A stretch of DNA of 64,000 nt from UBA961 sp014191195 (GCA_964204605.1 OZ123195.1:1240001-1304000), one strand, 5' to 3'. Counted from the first letter of the stretch, positions 16,619-27,046 are shown. Translations and numbers: made by a program. Notes: a model not told the origin generated them from the letters alone.

Positions 16619-18331
16619 ATGTCTAGTCAACATTACATAAAAAATATACATGATAAGAATCACATAATAGAATGTATTGGGTCTATTATAATGATATGTA
16701 TGAGCATACTTTTTTATGGATGTGCTAGTTCAACATTAGAAATAACAGAAAATCCTCGTAAAAAAATAGTTAAGCCATTGAATTCATTTTTTAGAGAGCA
16801 ACCATTACCCCTTTCAAAAGCAGATTCTGCCAGGATGTCTCATATTGCATTAGAATATTATATTCAAGCTTCTGAATTGGAATTGGTGGGTAAATATTCA
16901 GATGCAATTTTGGCATATCAAAGAGTACTGAGATTTGATTCTAATGCAGCAGTATTCTACTCGATTGGAAAATGTTATAATGCAATTGGGCAAGGAGACT
17001 TAGCAATTGAATTCACAGAAAAATCACTAAAATTAGATTCTGTCTCAATACCAGCATTAGAACAATTAGCAATACTTAAACTTCAAAATATCAAGGAACT
17101 AGAGCCCGCAATTGACTTATATAAACGAATCTATGCGCTAGATTCTAATAGACTGTCAGTACTAATTGCTTTAGCTGAATTATCAGAGAGTATAAGCCCA
17201 GAATCAGCAGTCTTTTATTATAAAAAGGCTATTGTAAAGTCGGGCTATGACGATGAACTAGTAAGAAAATATGGTGGAGTATTGCTACAAATACGAGATT
17301 CACTTTCGTATATATCACTTATGGAAAATCAGTATAACTTTCATCCAGAAAATAGTCGTTCAAGGGCATTATTAATAGAAGCTTATAGTGTTTTTAAAGA
17401 ATATGACAAAGCATTTAAGATAATAGAGCAATTTGCTGGTACATCATTAGATGAAGAATTAGAGGAGTATTATCAAACTCTTGCATTTAGTATCATCATC
17501 AATAAGTATACTAATAGTATGACAATTATAGATACATTTCTTCCAAGCTTCGAGAAATTTCCAACTTTAAGCTGGAAAGTTTTGAACAGTTTTGCTTTAA
17601 TGGCAGATTATAGTGGTAAAAAGAGTATAGCAGAAAAATTTTATGAAAGATCTTCTCGATTAGCTGATTCTTTAACAATACCTTATGCAGTTTCTTTAGC
17701 TTATGAGTTATTAAGAAATAATACTGGCTTTATAGCCGAGCATTTTATTTCATTTTATTCTCATCATTTTACGCAAAATCCTTCATTCCCCTTTTTGATG
17801 GGAATAATCAAAAGCAATAATAAACAATACAGTGAAGCCATATCATATTATTCAGAGGCAATTAAAAGAGATGCCGAATATGCAGATGCTTGGTCTGAAC
17901 TTGGTTCATTATATATAAAAAACAATGAGTTTCCCAAAGGAGATTCTTGTTATGGGCAAGCCTTAGCATTAGAGCCAGACAATTCATTATACAATAATAA
18001 TTTTGCTTATGCTTTAAGTGAAAGATCTTCAGAACTTTATAAAGCTCAAGAACTTGCAAAGAAAGCAATAAGCTTAGATCCAGAAAATGGTTCTTATCTA
18101 GATACATATGGTTGGATATTATGTAAACAAGGAAATATTAATAAGGCTATCATTATATTAGAAAAAGCAGTACGAATCACAAGAGAACAATCTGCTATTA
18201 TATTGTATCATTTATCTGAAGCATATAAACAAGCTAATGAAGATGATAAAGCCCATTCAACCTTAAAGAAGGCCTTATTGATTGATCCTGAAAATCTATT
18301 ATATATTAAAGGCTTAGAAAACTCTAAGTAA
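16619..18331 (+). CDS. Tetratricopeptide-repeat (TPR) protein, possibly a lipoprotein
   Basis: A 570-residue protein. A hydrophobic segment near residues 20-35 ends in LFYGCAS, which could be a lipobox though a poor one. From about residue 75 on the protein is built of TPR helices, for example GKYSDAILAYQRVLRFDSN, GQGDLAIEFTEKSLKLDS and, near the end, ADAWSELGSLYIKNNEFPKGDSCYGQAL and NINKAIIILEKAVRI. TPR arrays are protein-binding scaffolds; no enzymatic domain is seen. It is followed by a 146-residue orphan. Confidence 0.8.
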   Translation: MSSQHYIKNIHDKNHIIECIGSIIMICMSILFYGCASSTLEITENPRKKIVKPLNSFFREQPLPLSKADSARMSHIALEYYIQASELELVGKYSDAILAYQRVLRFDSNAAVFYSIGKCYNAIGQGDLAIEFTEKSLKLDSVSIPALEQLAILKLQNIKELEPAIDLYKRIYALDSNRLSVLIALAELSESISPESAVFYYKKAIVKSGYDDELVRKYGGVLLQIRDSLSYISLMENQYNFHPENSRSRALLIEAYSVFKEYDKAFKIIEQFAGTSLDEELEEYYQTLAFSIIINKYTNSMTIIDTFLPSFEKFPTLSWKVLNSFALMADYSGKKSIAEKFYERSSRLADSLTIPYAVSLAYELLRNNTGFIAEHFISFYSHHFTQNPSFPFLMGIIKSNNKQYSEAISYYSEAIKRDAEYADAWSELGSLYIKNNEFPKGDSCYGQALALEPDNSLYNNNFAYALSERSSELYKAQELAKKAISLDPENGSYLDTYGWILCKQGNINKAIIILEKAVRITREQSAIILYHLSEAYKQANEDDKAHSTLKKALLIDPENLLYIKGLENSK

Positions 18332-18414
18332 TCAGCTTTCATCTACAGAATGAATATAAAATTTTAGTATTTTTGCCCCCTTAATTATTCACTTTTCACA
18401 TTATTTAACTTTAC

Positions 18415-18855
18415 ATGCAACAGAAACAACAGATTCGCAGTTTTGAAGGAGATTTTTATTTTTTCGATGTTATTTGGTCTTCTGCAAAGCCTACTTCAAC
18501 ATTTGAAATAAGAGCAACAAATGCAGACAGTGGAGCTACATCAACTGTTACTAATAATGAAACTGTAAAGTCTTTGATATTAGACGGAAAAAAACCGGAT
18601 GATGGTATGAAAACAGCTGTGTGGTCTTGTAATGCTGTTGATGCCCAAAAATTCGCAGATAGATCCATAGGATTATTTGAAAACGAAACGTATATGCAAC
18701 AGCTAGAAGATGCAATGAATGATGATTATGCTTCTGGACATTGGGTTTCTGAAGATGAATTTGAAGGTGATAATCTTGCATTTGATGAAAATGCAGATTT
18801 AGATGATGATGATTTTCTACTTGATGCACCTGGACAAGAAGAGGATTTCTTTTAA
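18415..18855 (+). CDS. Hypothetical protein with acidic tail
   Basis: A 146-residue protein I do not recognise. Residues 1-100 look folded (RSFEGDFYFFDVIWSSAKPTS, then TAVWSCNAVDAQKFADRS). The last ~40 residues are strongly acidic (DENADLDDDDFLLDAPGQEEDFF is the end in two pieces: DENADLDDDD and APGQEEDFF). A TATTTTTG at 18368-18375 fits the -7 consensus, but no TTG lies at the right distance. It lies between a TPR gene and a helicase gene, both on the same strand. Codon use resembles the neighbours, so it is probably real. Confidence 0.6.
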   Translation: MQQKQQIRSFEGDFYFFDVIWSSAKPTSTFEIRATNADSGATSTVTNNETVKSLILDGKKPDDGMKTAVWSCNAVDAQKFADRSIGLFENETYMQQLEDAMNDDYASGHWVSEDEFEGDNLAFDENADLDDDDFLLDAPGQEEDFF

Positions 18856-18897
18856 TTATTTATCATTCATAGTATCTCATAATAAGAATACAGCTTC

Positions 18898-20913
18898 ATG
18901 AAAAAACTCCTTTTGAAGAAAAGTCTGCATAAAGAAAATGATATAGCAGATTCAAAGATCATACATAAGGATACAGTTTATTCAGTTCGTTATCATGAAG
19001 AATTAAATCCAGCTCAATATGCTGCTGTATTTCATAATGAAGGGCCTGCACTTGTATTAGCGGGTGCAGGCACTGGTAAAACCAGAATATTAGTATATCG
19101 ATTAACACGCCTTGTAGAAGATGGTGTCCCGCCCCAAAACATTTTATTATTAACATTTACCAGAAAATCTGCTAATGAAATGTTATCAAGAGCATCTATG
19201 ATGCTTAATGGTAAATGCGAACAAGTATCAGGCGGAACATTTCATTCCTTTGCTCATCAAATCATAAGAAAATTTGCTCAAGAAATAGGATTCGAGTCAA
19301 ATTTTTCTGTATTAGATCAAAGTGATATGGAAGATGCTTTAAATATCATTCGTACGCAGATAACAAAAGAAATTGGGAAAAAAAGATTTCCTCAAAAGCA
19401 TACACTTGCTTCGATGTATAGCCTATCAGTTAATAAATGCTTACCAATCCAAGAAATACTTCGCAGTTCATATCCACAGTTTATAGATGAAACAGATAAA
19501 ATTCAAGAATTATTCAGAGCCTATATTGCTTATAAAAGAAAGCAAAATATGCTTGATTATGATGATTTGCTTGTTTATTTATTAACCCTATTAGAAACAA
19601 ATCAAACAGTGCGTAATCAATTGCAGGCCCAGTATCGATATATCATGATAGATGAATATCAGGATACAAATAGCTTGCAACATCGAATAGTACTCGCTTT
19701 ATCTGGAACTCAAAAAAATATCATGGCTGTTGGTGATGATGCACAGAGTATTTATAGTTTCAGAGGAGCAAATTTTAAGAATATTTTAGACTTCCCAGCA
19801 TCCTTCGAGCACTGCGATGTCTATCCGATTGAACAAAACTATCGTTCTGTTCAAAGTATTTTGGATTTCTCTAATAGTATTCTTGAACATGCTACTTTTG
19901 GATATAAAAAGAACCTATTTAGTACCTTAGACAATCAAGAGCATCCGTATATTATAGCAACTTCCGATGAAAGACAGCAATCTGAATTTATCGTTCAGCA
20001 GATCTTAGAATATCGTGAGTCTGGAATTTCTCTCAATCAAATGGCTGCATTGATTCGTTCTGGTTATATGTCTTTCGATTTAGAAATCGAATTAACCAAA
20101 GCTAATATCCCTTTTAAGAAATTTGGTGGCTTTAAGTTTATCGAAACAGCACATATTAAAGATATATTGTCATTTTTTAGGATTGCCAATAATCCAAAAG
20201 ATGTACTTGCTTGGCATAGAATACTTCTTTTATTAGAAGGTATAGGGCCTGGAACAGCAAATATGATCATAGAAGATATATCTGAAAATCGATTGGATTT
20301 TAGATTTGATAATGGATGGAATACAATAAGTAGAGGCAAAGATGAGCTTTCACGTCTGTGCCATCTCTTAAGAAAGATTCAATCAGATGATATAAAGATG
20401 TCTGAGAAAATGTATCTATGCAATGAATTTTATCGTCCAATATTAAAAAAGAAATATGACGATTATCCCAAAAGATGGAAGGATATAGATACATTTACAA
20501 CAATAGCAGAACAATATAATTCTATTGCTACTTTATTATCTGAAATGGCATTAGGCGCACCAATACAATCTGCCGAGGCACATGCCGAGTTTCATGAAGA
20601 TGAGTTTTTTACGATTTCAACTATTCATTCTGCAAAAGGTTTAGAATGGAATACTGTCTTTTTATTATGGGCACTAGAAGGAAAATTTCCTCCAAATAAA
20701 TCATTACAATCAATTGATCAATTAGAAGAAGAAAGACGATTGATGTATGTTGCGATCACAAGGGCAAAAGAACATGTCTTTGTTTTATATCCAGTAAATA
20801 TTTTTGATAGAGAGACTGGTATGGTACTTGGTGCACCAACTCGCTTTTTAGATGGCATCGAACATCACATTGCAGAACGATATGTGCTTAAGTCTGGCGA
20901 AGAAGATCAATAA
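18898..20913 (+). CDS. UvrD/Rep/PcrA-type superfamily 1 DNA helicase
   Basis: A 671-residue SF1A 3'-5' helicase. Motifs in order: Q motif LNPAQYAAVFH, Walker A LAGAGTGKTRIL, motif Ia LTFTRKSANEM, Walker B IMIDEYQDTN, motif III GDDAQSIYSFRGA, motif IV region EQNYRS, motif V TISTIHSAKGLEW and motif VI LMYVAITRAKEHV. The size fits PcrA/Rep-like enzymes in repair and fork restart. Whether it is UvrD or Rep cannot be told. It has a ~30-residue basic N-terminal extension. The next gene starts 1 bp after its stop. Confidence 0.92.
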   Translation: MKKLLLKKSLHKENDIADSKIIHKDTVYSVRYHEELNPAQYAAVFHNEGPALVLAGAGTGKTRILVYRLTRLVEDGVPPQNILLLTFTRKSANEMLSRASMMLNGKCEQVSGGTFHSFAHQIIRKFAQEIGFESNFSVLDQSDMEDALNIIRTQITKEIGKKRFPQKHTLASMYSLSVNKCLPIQEILRSSYPQFIDETDKIQELFRAYIAYKRKQNMLDYDDLLVYLLTLLETNQTVRNQLQAQYRYIMIDEYQDTNSLQHRIVLALSGTQKNIMAVGDDAQSIYSFRGANFKNILDFPASFEHCDVYPIEQNYRSVQSILDFSNSILEHATFGYKKNLFSTLDNQEHPYIIATSDERQQSEFIVQQILEYRESGISLNQMAALIRSGYMSFDLEIELTKANIPFKKFGGFKFIETAHIKDILSFFRIANNPKDVLAWHRILLLLEGIGPGTANMIIEDISENRLDFRFDNGWNTISRGKDELSRLCHLLRKIQSDDIKMSEKMYLCNEFYRPILKKKYDDYPKRWKDIDTFTTIAEQYNSIATLLSEMALGAPIQSAEAHAEFHEDEFFTISTIHSAKGLEWNTVFLLWALEGKFPPNKSLQSIDQLEEERRLMYVAITRAKEHVFVLYPVNIFDRETGMVLGAPTRFLDGIEHHIAERYVLKSGEEDQ

Positions 20914-20914
20914 T

Positions 20915-22147
20915 ATGACAGATTCAATTACAGATATGAATAAGAAAAAGAATATTCTCTTTCTAACCCCACGATTCCCCTATCCATTAATTGGTGGTGA
21001 TAGAATAAAATCATTCTATATACTCAAATATCTTTCTAGATATGCCAATGTTACTTTGATTACTCTTAGTCATGGCGGAGCTCCCAACAAAGAATATGTG
21101 CAGGAATTAGAACATCTAGGTATAAAGGTTCATAGTATCACTCTTTTTCCATTTCGTGCCTCATTACGATCAATACGTACTTTTTGGACAAAATTTCCTT
21201 TAGAAATCCTTTTTTATTTACATCCTGGATTTAGAAATAAAGTAAACGATATCATTAAACATAATCACTTCGATATTGCATTTGCATTTTTTATGAGAAC
21301 AGCCGAATATCTAAAAGATGTATCAATAAAGAAAGTTTTAATCGCTGAAGATTGCAGAGCACTGTATCAATCTAGGTCTGCCAAAGCAAGTGATAATATC
21401 ATTCAAAAGCTTGTTAGGCATTGGGAAGTATTAAAATTACACGTATATGAACCTACAATCACTCCTTATTTTGATATCACAACACTGGTAACAAACGATG
21501 ATATCAAAGAAATGCAAAAATATAATGCTGATGCAACATATGCTTTATTATCTAATGGAATTGATTTAAGTATAATGAAATCATCAAGTACTGATCAATT
21601 ACATAAGAGAGATGGATTGGTTTTTATTGGGAAATTAGATCTTTGGGCAAATTCAATGATGATCCAAACCATTGTTAGAGATATTTTACCCAATATTATG
21701 AAAGTTTATCCTCAGATTACTTTTTCTATAGCAGGTGCAGACCCATCGCCTAATATTATAGCATTAGCTTCAGATAATATTCATATCTATCCAAATGTAA
21801 AAAGTACCGAAGACTTCTTATATCAAGCTGCAATTTTTGTTCATCCGCATAAAGGTGGTTCTGGTATTCAAAACAAAGTACTTCAAGCAATGGCTTGTGG
21901 ATGCGTAGTAGTTACTACCCCAACTGGAATACAAGGAATTCCGGCCATTCATAATGAGCATGTTTTTATTGCACATACAAATGAAGAGATTTCATCGTAT
22001 GTGCTTGTTTTATTAGAAAATCCTGATAAAAGAATATCTATGGCAATACGTGCTAGAACATTAATCGAAGATAATTTTTCTTGGGATGCCATCAATAAAC
22101 AAATGGATGATGTGCTTCTTCAATGTGGAATCTCATTACAGTCTTAA
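20915..22147 (+). CDS. Glycosyltransferase, family 4-like
   Basis: A 410-residue GT-B fold glycosyltransferase. The N-terminal ILFLTPRFPYPLIGGDRIKSF is typical, and the C-terminal half has HPHKGGSGIQNKVLQAMACG (residues about 320-340), the donor-binding region with its acidic residue apparently replaced, followed by VVVTTPTGIQGI. Start 20915 lies 1 bp after the helicase stop; an ATG at 20936 is possible. Substrate unknown, probably a surface polysaccharide. The HAD phosphatase begins 10 bp after. Confidence 0.78.
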   Translation: MTDSITDMNKKKNILFLTPRFPYPLIGGDRIKSFYILKYLSRYANVTLITLSHGGAPNKEYVQELEHLGIKVHSITLFPFRASLRSIRTFWTKFPLEILFYLHPGFRNKVNDIIKHNHFDIAFAFFMRTAEYLKDVSIKKVLIAEDCRALYQSRSAKASDNIIQKLVRHWEVLKLHVYEPTITPYFDITTLVTNDDIKEMQKYNADATYALLSNGIDLSIMKSSSTDQLHKRDGLVFIGKLDLWANSMMIQTIVRDILPNIMKVYPQITFSIAGADPSPNIIALASDNIHIYPNVKSTEDFLYQAAIFVHPHKGGSGIQNKVLQAMACGCVVVTTPTGIQGIPAIHNEHVFIAHTNEEISSYVLVLLENPDKRISMAIRARTLIEDNFSWDAINKQMDDVLLQCGISLQS

Positions 22148-22157
22148 TTCAAATAGT

Positions 22158-22694
22158 ATGAAAAAAGCACTCTTTATAGACAGAGACGGAATTGTAAATA
22201 GAAAAATTCCACATGATTATGTGAAAAAGATAGAAGAATTTACCTTTCAAGATGAAATCTTACCTATACTTCAATGGGGAAAATCGCGTGATTATTTACT
22301 AATTCTAATAACTAATCAACAAGGTATTGGCAAAGGAATTATGTCTGAATCTGATTTACAGACAATTCATAACCATATGAATTCTATCCTTTTGGATAAA
22401 ATTGGATTGTGTTTTGATGATATCTATTTTTGTCCTGATTTAGCAGAATCAGAATCATTCAGACGCAAACCGTATCCAGGGATGATATTGGAAGCTATTG
22501 AAAAGTGGCATATTAATCCCCAACAATCTTGGATGATTGGTGATAGTATTTCAGATGCCAAAGCTGGAAAGATAAGTGGAACACATACTATTCTTGTAGG
22601 AAATTATTCCGCTGAACAAGTGCCTGAAGCAGATTATATCATTAAGGATTTACACGATGTCTTGAGTATTTTAGAACATACAAAAGGACAATAA
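22158..22694 (+). CDS. HAD-IIIA phosphatase, GmhB-like
   Basis: A 178-residue haloacid-dehalogenase phosphatase. Motif I is FIDRDGIVN, motif II is LITNQQGIG, and motif IV is MIGDSISDAKAG. The closest family is D-glycero-D-manno-heptose 1,7-bisphosphate 7-phosphatase (GmhB) / histidinol-phosphatase. The cysteine-rich zinc loop of GmhB is reduced to CPDLAESESFRRKP, with a single cysteine. It probably acts in sugar-nucleotide synthesis alongside the neighbouring glycosyltransferase. ATG at 22158 begins the fold directly. Confidence 0.72.
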   Translation: MKKALFIDRDGIVNRKIPHDYVKKIEEFTFQDEILPILQWGKSRDYLLILITNQQGIGKGIMSESDLQTIHNHMNSILLDKIGLCFDDIYFCPDLAESESFRRKPYPGMILEAIEKWHINPQQSWMIGDSISDAKAGKISGTHTILVGNYSAEQVPEADYIIKDLHDVLSILEHTKGQ

Positions 22695-22711
22695 TTATAG
22701 AGATTACTACT

Positions 22712-23572
22712 TTATTTTTCAGAAATTAATTTTTCCTGCATAACTGCATTAGGAACTCTATATACATTTTTTACAAGATGAAGAATCTCTAATAATCTAA
22801 TGATATATCCAGTAATATCAATTTGCCACCAAGCCATTCCATGAAAGGCAGATCTAGGAAAAGCATGATGATTATTATGCCAGCCCTCGCCCATGGCAAG
22901 TATGCCCACAATAAAATTATTTTTTGATTTATCAGGAGTATTAAACATTCTTCCACCAATAATATGACAAAATGAATTAACACTCCACGTAAAATTTAAT
23001 GCTAAGAAAAGACGAACAAATCCGCCCCATAATAATCCATTTAATCCACCAATAAAAAATGGTATAAATAATCCAATCATAGACCAAACAAAAAAAGTAG
23101 CATCAAAAAACTGAACCATTTTGTCTTGTTTAAATTTTTTTCCAAAAGTTTGCCTAGCTGATATATGTTCATCATGGGCCATAGTAAAAATCCAGCCGCA
23201 ATGGGAATGAAGCCAACCCTTAACCGTTGGACTATGCGGATCATCATCATCATCAGTATGTGCATGATGTTTTAAATGAACACTTGCCCAATTGGAAGCA
23301 GGGCCTTGTAATGCCATAGAACCTAACATCAACAAAATAAATTTTACAATTGGATGAGCAATAAAACTTTGATGTACCAACATTCTATGGAATCCCATAG
23401 TAATTCCTAACTCTGTAAGAATTACCATACTGATACATAAAATTATGTCTAGCCAAGTAATCTGTCCTAAAAAGGCTAAATATAATGCAGTTAATGTTCC
23501 TAATGTTGGTATAACTATTAACATTAAAAAATATAGCGAAGTTTGTAATTGTTGTTGAAAGCGGTCAGACAC
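22712..23572 (-). CDS. Membrane fatty acid (acyl-CoA type) desaturase
   Basis: A 286-residue integral membrane desaturase with the three histidine boxes of the delta-9 family: HRMLVH (box I), HLKHH (box II, followed by THDDDDDPH-like AHTDDDDDPH) and HNNHH (box III, GEGWHNNHHAFP). These bind a di-iron centre that introduces a cis double bond into acyl chains, adjusting membrane fluidity. Four or five hydrophobic segments are visible. It faces the flanking plus-strand genes and is likely monocistronic. Confidence 0.92.
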   Translation of the reverse strand: MSDRFQQQLQTSLYFLMLIVIPTLGTLTALYLAFLGQITWLDIILCISMVILTELGITMGFHRMLVHQSFIAHPIVKFILLMLGSMALQGPASNWASVHLKHHAHTDDDDDPHSPTVKGWLHSHCGWIFTMAHDEHISARQTFGKKFKQDKMVQFFDATFFVWSMIGLFIPFFIGGLNGLLWGGFVRLFLALNFTWSVNSFCHIIGGRMFNTPDKSKNNFIVGILAMGEGWHNNHHAFPRSAFHGMAWWQIDITGYIIRLLEILHLVKNVYRVPNAVMQEKLISEK

Positions 23573-23860
23573 TGATAATCACCTAAAAAATGATAAAATG
23601 CAATGAAGAATCCATTAATAGAATTATAAAAGCTATTTTGCAATGGTGCAATGCTTAATAAGCTGTGAATTTGACTTAAATAATTGATGAACAATGTGCG
23701 TTTCACAAGTGGTCAATATATCGGAAAGATATGTTGGCAATCGCTGCAGACGTCAAAGTACAGAGCAAATATAAGCATATGCTTACAAGTAAAAGCACAT
23801 AGCATCGTCAAATCAAGTATATTTTTTTCTACAAATATTGGTCGGCAGGTCCACAATTTC

Positions 23861-25693
23861 ATGTGCGGAATAGTAGGTTATATAGGAAATCAAAAAGCAT
23901 CTCTCATCATTTTAAATGGTCTAAAACTTCTTGAATATAGGGGCTATGATTCTGCTGGAATTGTTACTATAGAAAACAATGTATTAGATATTTCAAAAAA
24001 AGCTGGAAAAGTTAAGCATTTAGAAAAAATGCTGGATCATAATCGGCTAACCAGCACTATAGGAATTGGGCATACCAGATGGGCAACCCATGGTGAACCT
24101 AATGATATTAATGCTCATCCTCATACAGATTCTCACGGTAAAATTGCATTAGTTCACAATGGAATTATCGAGAACTATTCTGTTTTAACAAAAAAGTTGA
24201 TTAAAGATGGATATACATTTACTTCAGAAACAGATTCTGAAGTTTTGGCTGTATTTATTGGCTCGATATATAATCAAGGAAAAGACTTAGAAACAGCGGT
24301 AAGGCTTGCATTAAATGAAGTTGAAGGCACTTTTGGCATTTGCGTCATTTGTTCCGATAATCCTGATTTGGTTATTGCTGCTCGTAGAGGTAGCCCTCTT
24401 GTTGTAGGTATTGGCGATGATGAATTCATAGTGGCATCCGATGCATCTGCAATAATTCAGCATACTAGACAAGTTATTTATCTTTCTGATAATGAAATGG
24501 CGGTGATTAGTAGGAATGGAATTACTACTAAAACAATTGATAATGTAATCACTAATGAACAGATTGAAGAAATTGATTTTGATTTAGATGCTATAGAAAA
24601 AGGTGGTTATAGCCATTTCATGTTAAAAGAGATCTATGAACAACCTTCTACTTTTCGTGATGCTTTACGAGGCAGATTATTAACAGAAGAAGGAAATGTA
24701 AAATTAGGTGGATTAAATTCTGTTACTAAAGAATTAAGACAAGCCAAGCGCATCATTATCTTAGCCTGCGGTACTTCGTGGCATTCGGGTCTTGTTGGCG
24801 AATATATGATTGAACGATTGGCCCAAATACCCGTTGAAGTAGAATATGCTTCTGAATTTCGATACAGAACACCAATCATTTATCCAGATGATATCATTAT
24901 TGCTATTTCACAAAGCGGTGAAACTGCAGATACTTTAGCTGCTATAAAAGAAGCACGTTTAAAAGGTGCAACTGTTTTAGGAATTGTTAATGTTGTTGGA
25001 AGTTCTATTGCCAGAGAAACCCATGCTGGAGTTTATTCACATGCTGGTCCAGAAATTGGAGTGGCTTCAACAAAAGCTTTCACTTCCCAACTTGCTGTAT
25101 TGTCGCTCCTGGCTTTACATCTTGGCAGAATGAATAAAGTATCTTCTATTGAAGGTAAAAGAATTGCCGAAGCCTTGGATGCTATCCCTTCGAAAATTGA
25201 AGAAATTCTAAAACAAGAAAGTACCATTAAACAAATAGCTGAAGAATATCAAGATGCTAGAAATTTCTTGTATTTAGGACGTGGTTATAATTTCCCTGTT
25301 GCTTTAGAAGGAGCTTTAAAATTAAAGGAAATCTCTTATATCCACGCTGAAGGATATCCAGCAGCTGAAATGAAACATGGTCCTATCGCACTTGTTGATG
25401 AAAATATGCCTGTAGTATTTATCGCGACCAAAGATGATATTTATGATAAAGTGATTTCAAATATTCAAGAAGTTCGAGCAAGAAAAGGTAAAGTTATAGC
25501 TATTGCAACCGAAGGAGACACAAATATTGAATCGGTAGCAAATCATGTTATCTATATTCCTAATACTTTGCCAATGTTAACACCTATTTTGGCAGCTATT
25601 CCCCTACAATTACTTGCATATCATATTGCAGTGTTAAGAGGATGTGATGTTGATAAGCCTAGAAATTTAGCTAAATCCGTCACCGTGGAGTAG
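23861..25693 (+). CDS. glmS: Glutamine-fructose-6-phosphate aminotransferase (isomerizing)
   Basis: A 610-residue GlmS. The start must be ATG at 23861, because the nucleophile Cys2 follows directly (MCGIVGYIGNQ); a longer frame runs upstream without meaning. The glutaminase half has LEYRGYDSAG and HTRWATHGEPN, and the C-terminal half has two SIS domains (CGTSWHSGLVGEYM, SQSGETADTL, CASTKAFTSQL-like VASTKAFTSQL) ending in DKPRNLAKSVTVE. It makes glucosamine-6-phosphate for the cell wall. I see no glmS ribozyme in the 288-bp region upstream. Confidence 0.97.
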   Translation: MCGIVGYIGNQKASLIILNGLKLLEYRGYDSAGIVTIENNVLDISKKAGKVKHLEKMLDHNRLTSTIGIGHTRWATHGEPNDINAHPHTDSHGKIALVHNGIIENYSVLTKKLIKDGYTFTSETDSEVLAVFIGSIYNQGKDLETAVRLALNEVEGTFGICVICSDNPDLVIAARRGSPLVVGIGDDEFIVASDASAIIQHTRQVIYLSDNEMAVISRNGITTKTIDNVITNEQIEEIDFDLDAIEKGGYSHFMLKEIYEQPSTFRDALRGRLLTEEGNVKLGGLNSVTKELRQAKRIIILACGTSWHSGLVGEYMIERLAQIPVEVEYASEFRYRTPIIYPDDIIIAISQSGETADTLAAIKEARLKGATVLGIVNVVGSSIARETHAGVYSHAGPEIGVASTKAFTSQLAVLSLLALHLGRMNKVSSIEGKRIAEALDAIPSKIEEILKQESTIKQIAEEYQDARNFLYLGRGYNFPVALEGALKLKEISYIHAEGYPAAEMKHGPIALVDENMPVVFIATKDDIYDKVISNIQEVRARKGKVIAIATEGDTNIESVANHVIYIPNTLPMLTPILAAIPLQLLAYHIAVLRGCDVDKPRNLAKSVTVE

Positions 25694-25840
25694 TATGTAA
25701 GGTCACTGTTTGGTATTAGTTTTTTCAGATCTTTAAGTTAATATCACTGTAAGGCCGTCCAATAATTCAGATTTAATATGAACTTCTTATTTTGCATAAG
25801 ATTTTTTTAGGTAGTCTCTTTCATTCAATATTCTTCATAC

Positions 25841-27028
25841 ATGATTAATTCTATACTTAGTCTTGACGTTCAATCTAAGATTTGTTTAGTACGTGTGGAT
25901 TATAATGTACCACAAAATGAACAATTAGAAATTACCGATGATAAAAGAATTCGTGAATCGATTCCTACTATAGTTTCTTTGATCTCTCGTGGTGCAAAAG
26001 TAGTTTTGATGTCTCACTTGGGCAGACCAAAAGGGACTTTCAATCCTACATTTACATTGGCTCCTATTGCGCAAAGATTAGGTGAATTACTTAATAAGCA
26101 TATTGTATTTTCTCAAGACTGTATCGGAGATACACCTAAAAATATCATTAACCAGATGTCAGATGGAGATATTGTACTTCTTGAGAATCTTCGTTTTTAC
26201 AAAGAAGAAGAAGAAAATTCTCAAGACTTTTCCTCTAAACTTGCAGATTTAGGTGATATATATATCAATGATGCTTTTGGAACAGCACATAGGGCACATG
26301 CTTCTACAGAGGGAATTGCTAAATATTTTACACAGAAAGCTGCCGGATTATTAATTGAAAAAGAGATCGCATATTTAGACAAAGCAATCCATTCTCCAAA
26401 AAGGCCACTTATAGCCGTTTTAGGAGGAGCTAAAGTTTCTGGAAAAATTGATGTCATTAATAATTTGCTACCCATTTGTGATCACATTCTGATTGGTGGT
26501 GGAATGATGTTTACATTTCTAAAAGCAATGGGACATCATATAGGTTCTTCAATGATTGAAAACGATCGAATTGATACTGCTCTTCAATTATTACATCATT
26601 CAGAGTTTGCTGGTAAATTACACTTACCTACTGATACAATTGTAGCTAGCAGTTTTTCTAATGATGCTGATACAATGATTGTAAATTGCACAAATATACC
26701 TGACAATTGGATGGGACTTGATATTGGCCCGAAAACTATTGAAGCGTTTTCAGCATTGATAAAAAAGGCTGGAACAGTTCTATGGAATGGTCCAATGGGA
26801 GTTTTTGAAATGCCAAAATTCGAACATGGAACACAATCCATTGCTTTTACATTGGCTTCAATTACCTCTTTGGGAGCAATTACTATTATTGGTGGCGGTG
26901 ATTCGGCTGCAGCTATATCAAAATTTGGGTTAGAACACTCAGTTAGCCATGTTTCAACTGGTGGTGGCGCTTCATTAGAATTCTTGGAAGGAAAGATTTT
27001 ACCAGGAATATTAGCATTAGAAATGTAA
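25841..27028 (+). CDS. pgk: Phosphoglycerate kinase
   Basis: A 395-residue PGK of normal length. Motifs are LVRVDYNVP, MSHLGRPKGT, ENLRFYKEEE, NDAFGTAHRAHAS, LGGAKVSGKI, WNGPMGVFE and IIGGGDSAAAI. It catalyses the ATP-forming step of glycolysis (or the reverse in gluconeogenesis). It lies 147 bp after glmS, followed at 18 bp by the rhomboid gene. Confidence 0.97.
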   Translation: MINSILSLDVQSKICLVRVDYNVPQNEQLEITDDKRIRESIPTIVSLISRGAKVVLMSHLGRPKGTFNPTFTLAPIAQRLGELLNKHIVFSQDCIGDTPKNIINQMSDGDIVLLENLRFYKEEEENSQDFSSKLADLGDIYINDAFGTAHRAHASTEGIAKYFTQKAAGLLIEKEIAYLDKAIHSPKRPLIAVLGGAKVSGKIDVINNLLPICDHILIGGGMMFTFLKAMGHHIGSSMIENDRIDTALQLLHHSEFAGKLHLPTDTIVASSFSNDADTMIVNCTNIPDNWMGLDIGPKTIEAFSALIKKAGTVLWNGPMGVFEMPKFEHGTQSIAFTLASITSLGAITIIGGGDSAAAISKFGLEHSVSHVSTGGGASLEFLEGKILPGILALEM

Positions 27029-27046
27029 TTAAACGGAATATACTCT

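Noticed and set aside
23573..23860. glmS ribozyme upstream of glmS
   Set aside because: No ribozyme core or recognisable pseudoknot pattern; the region is AT-rich and plain.
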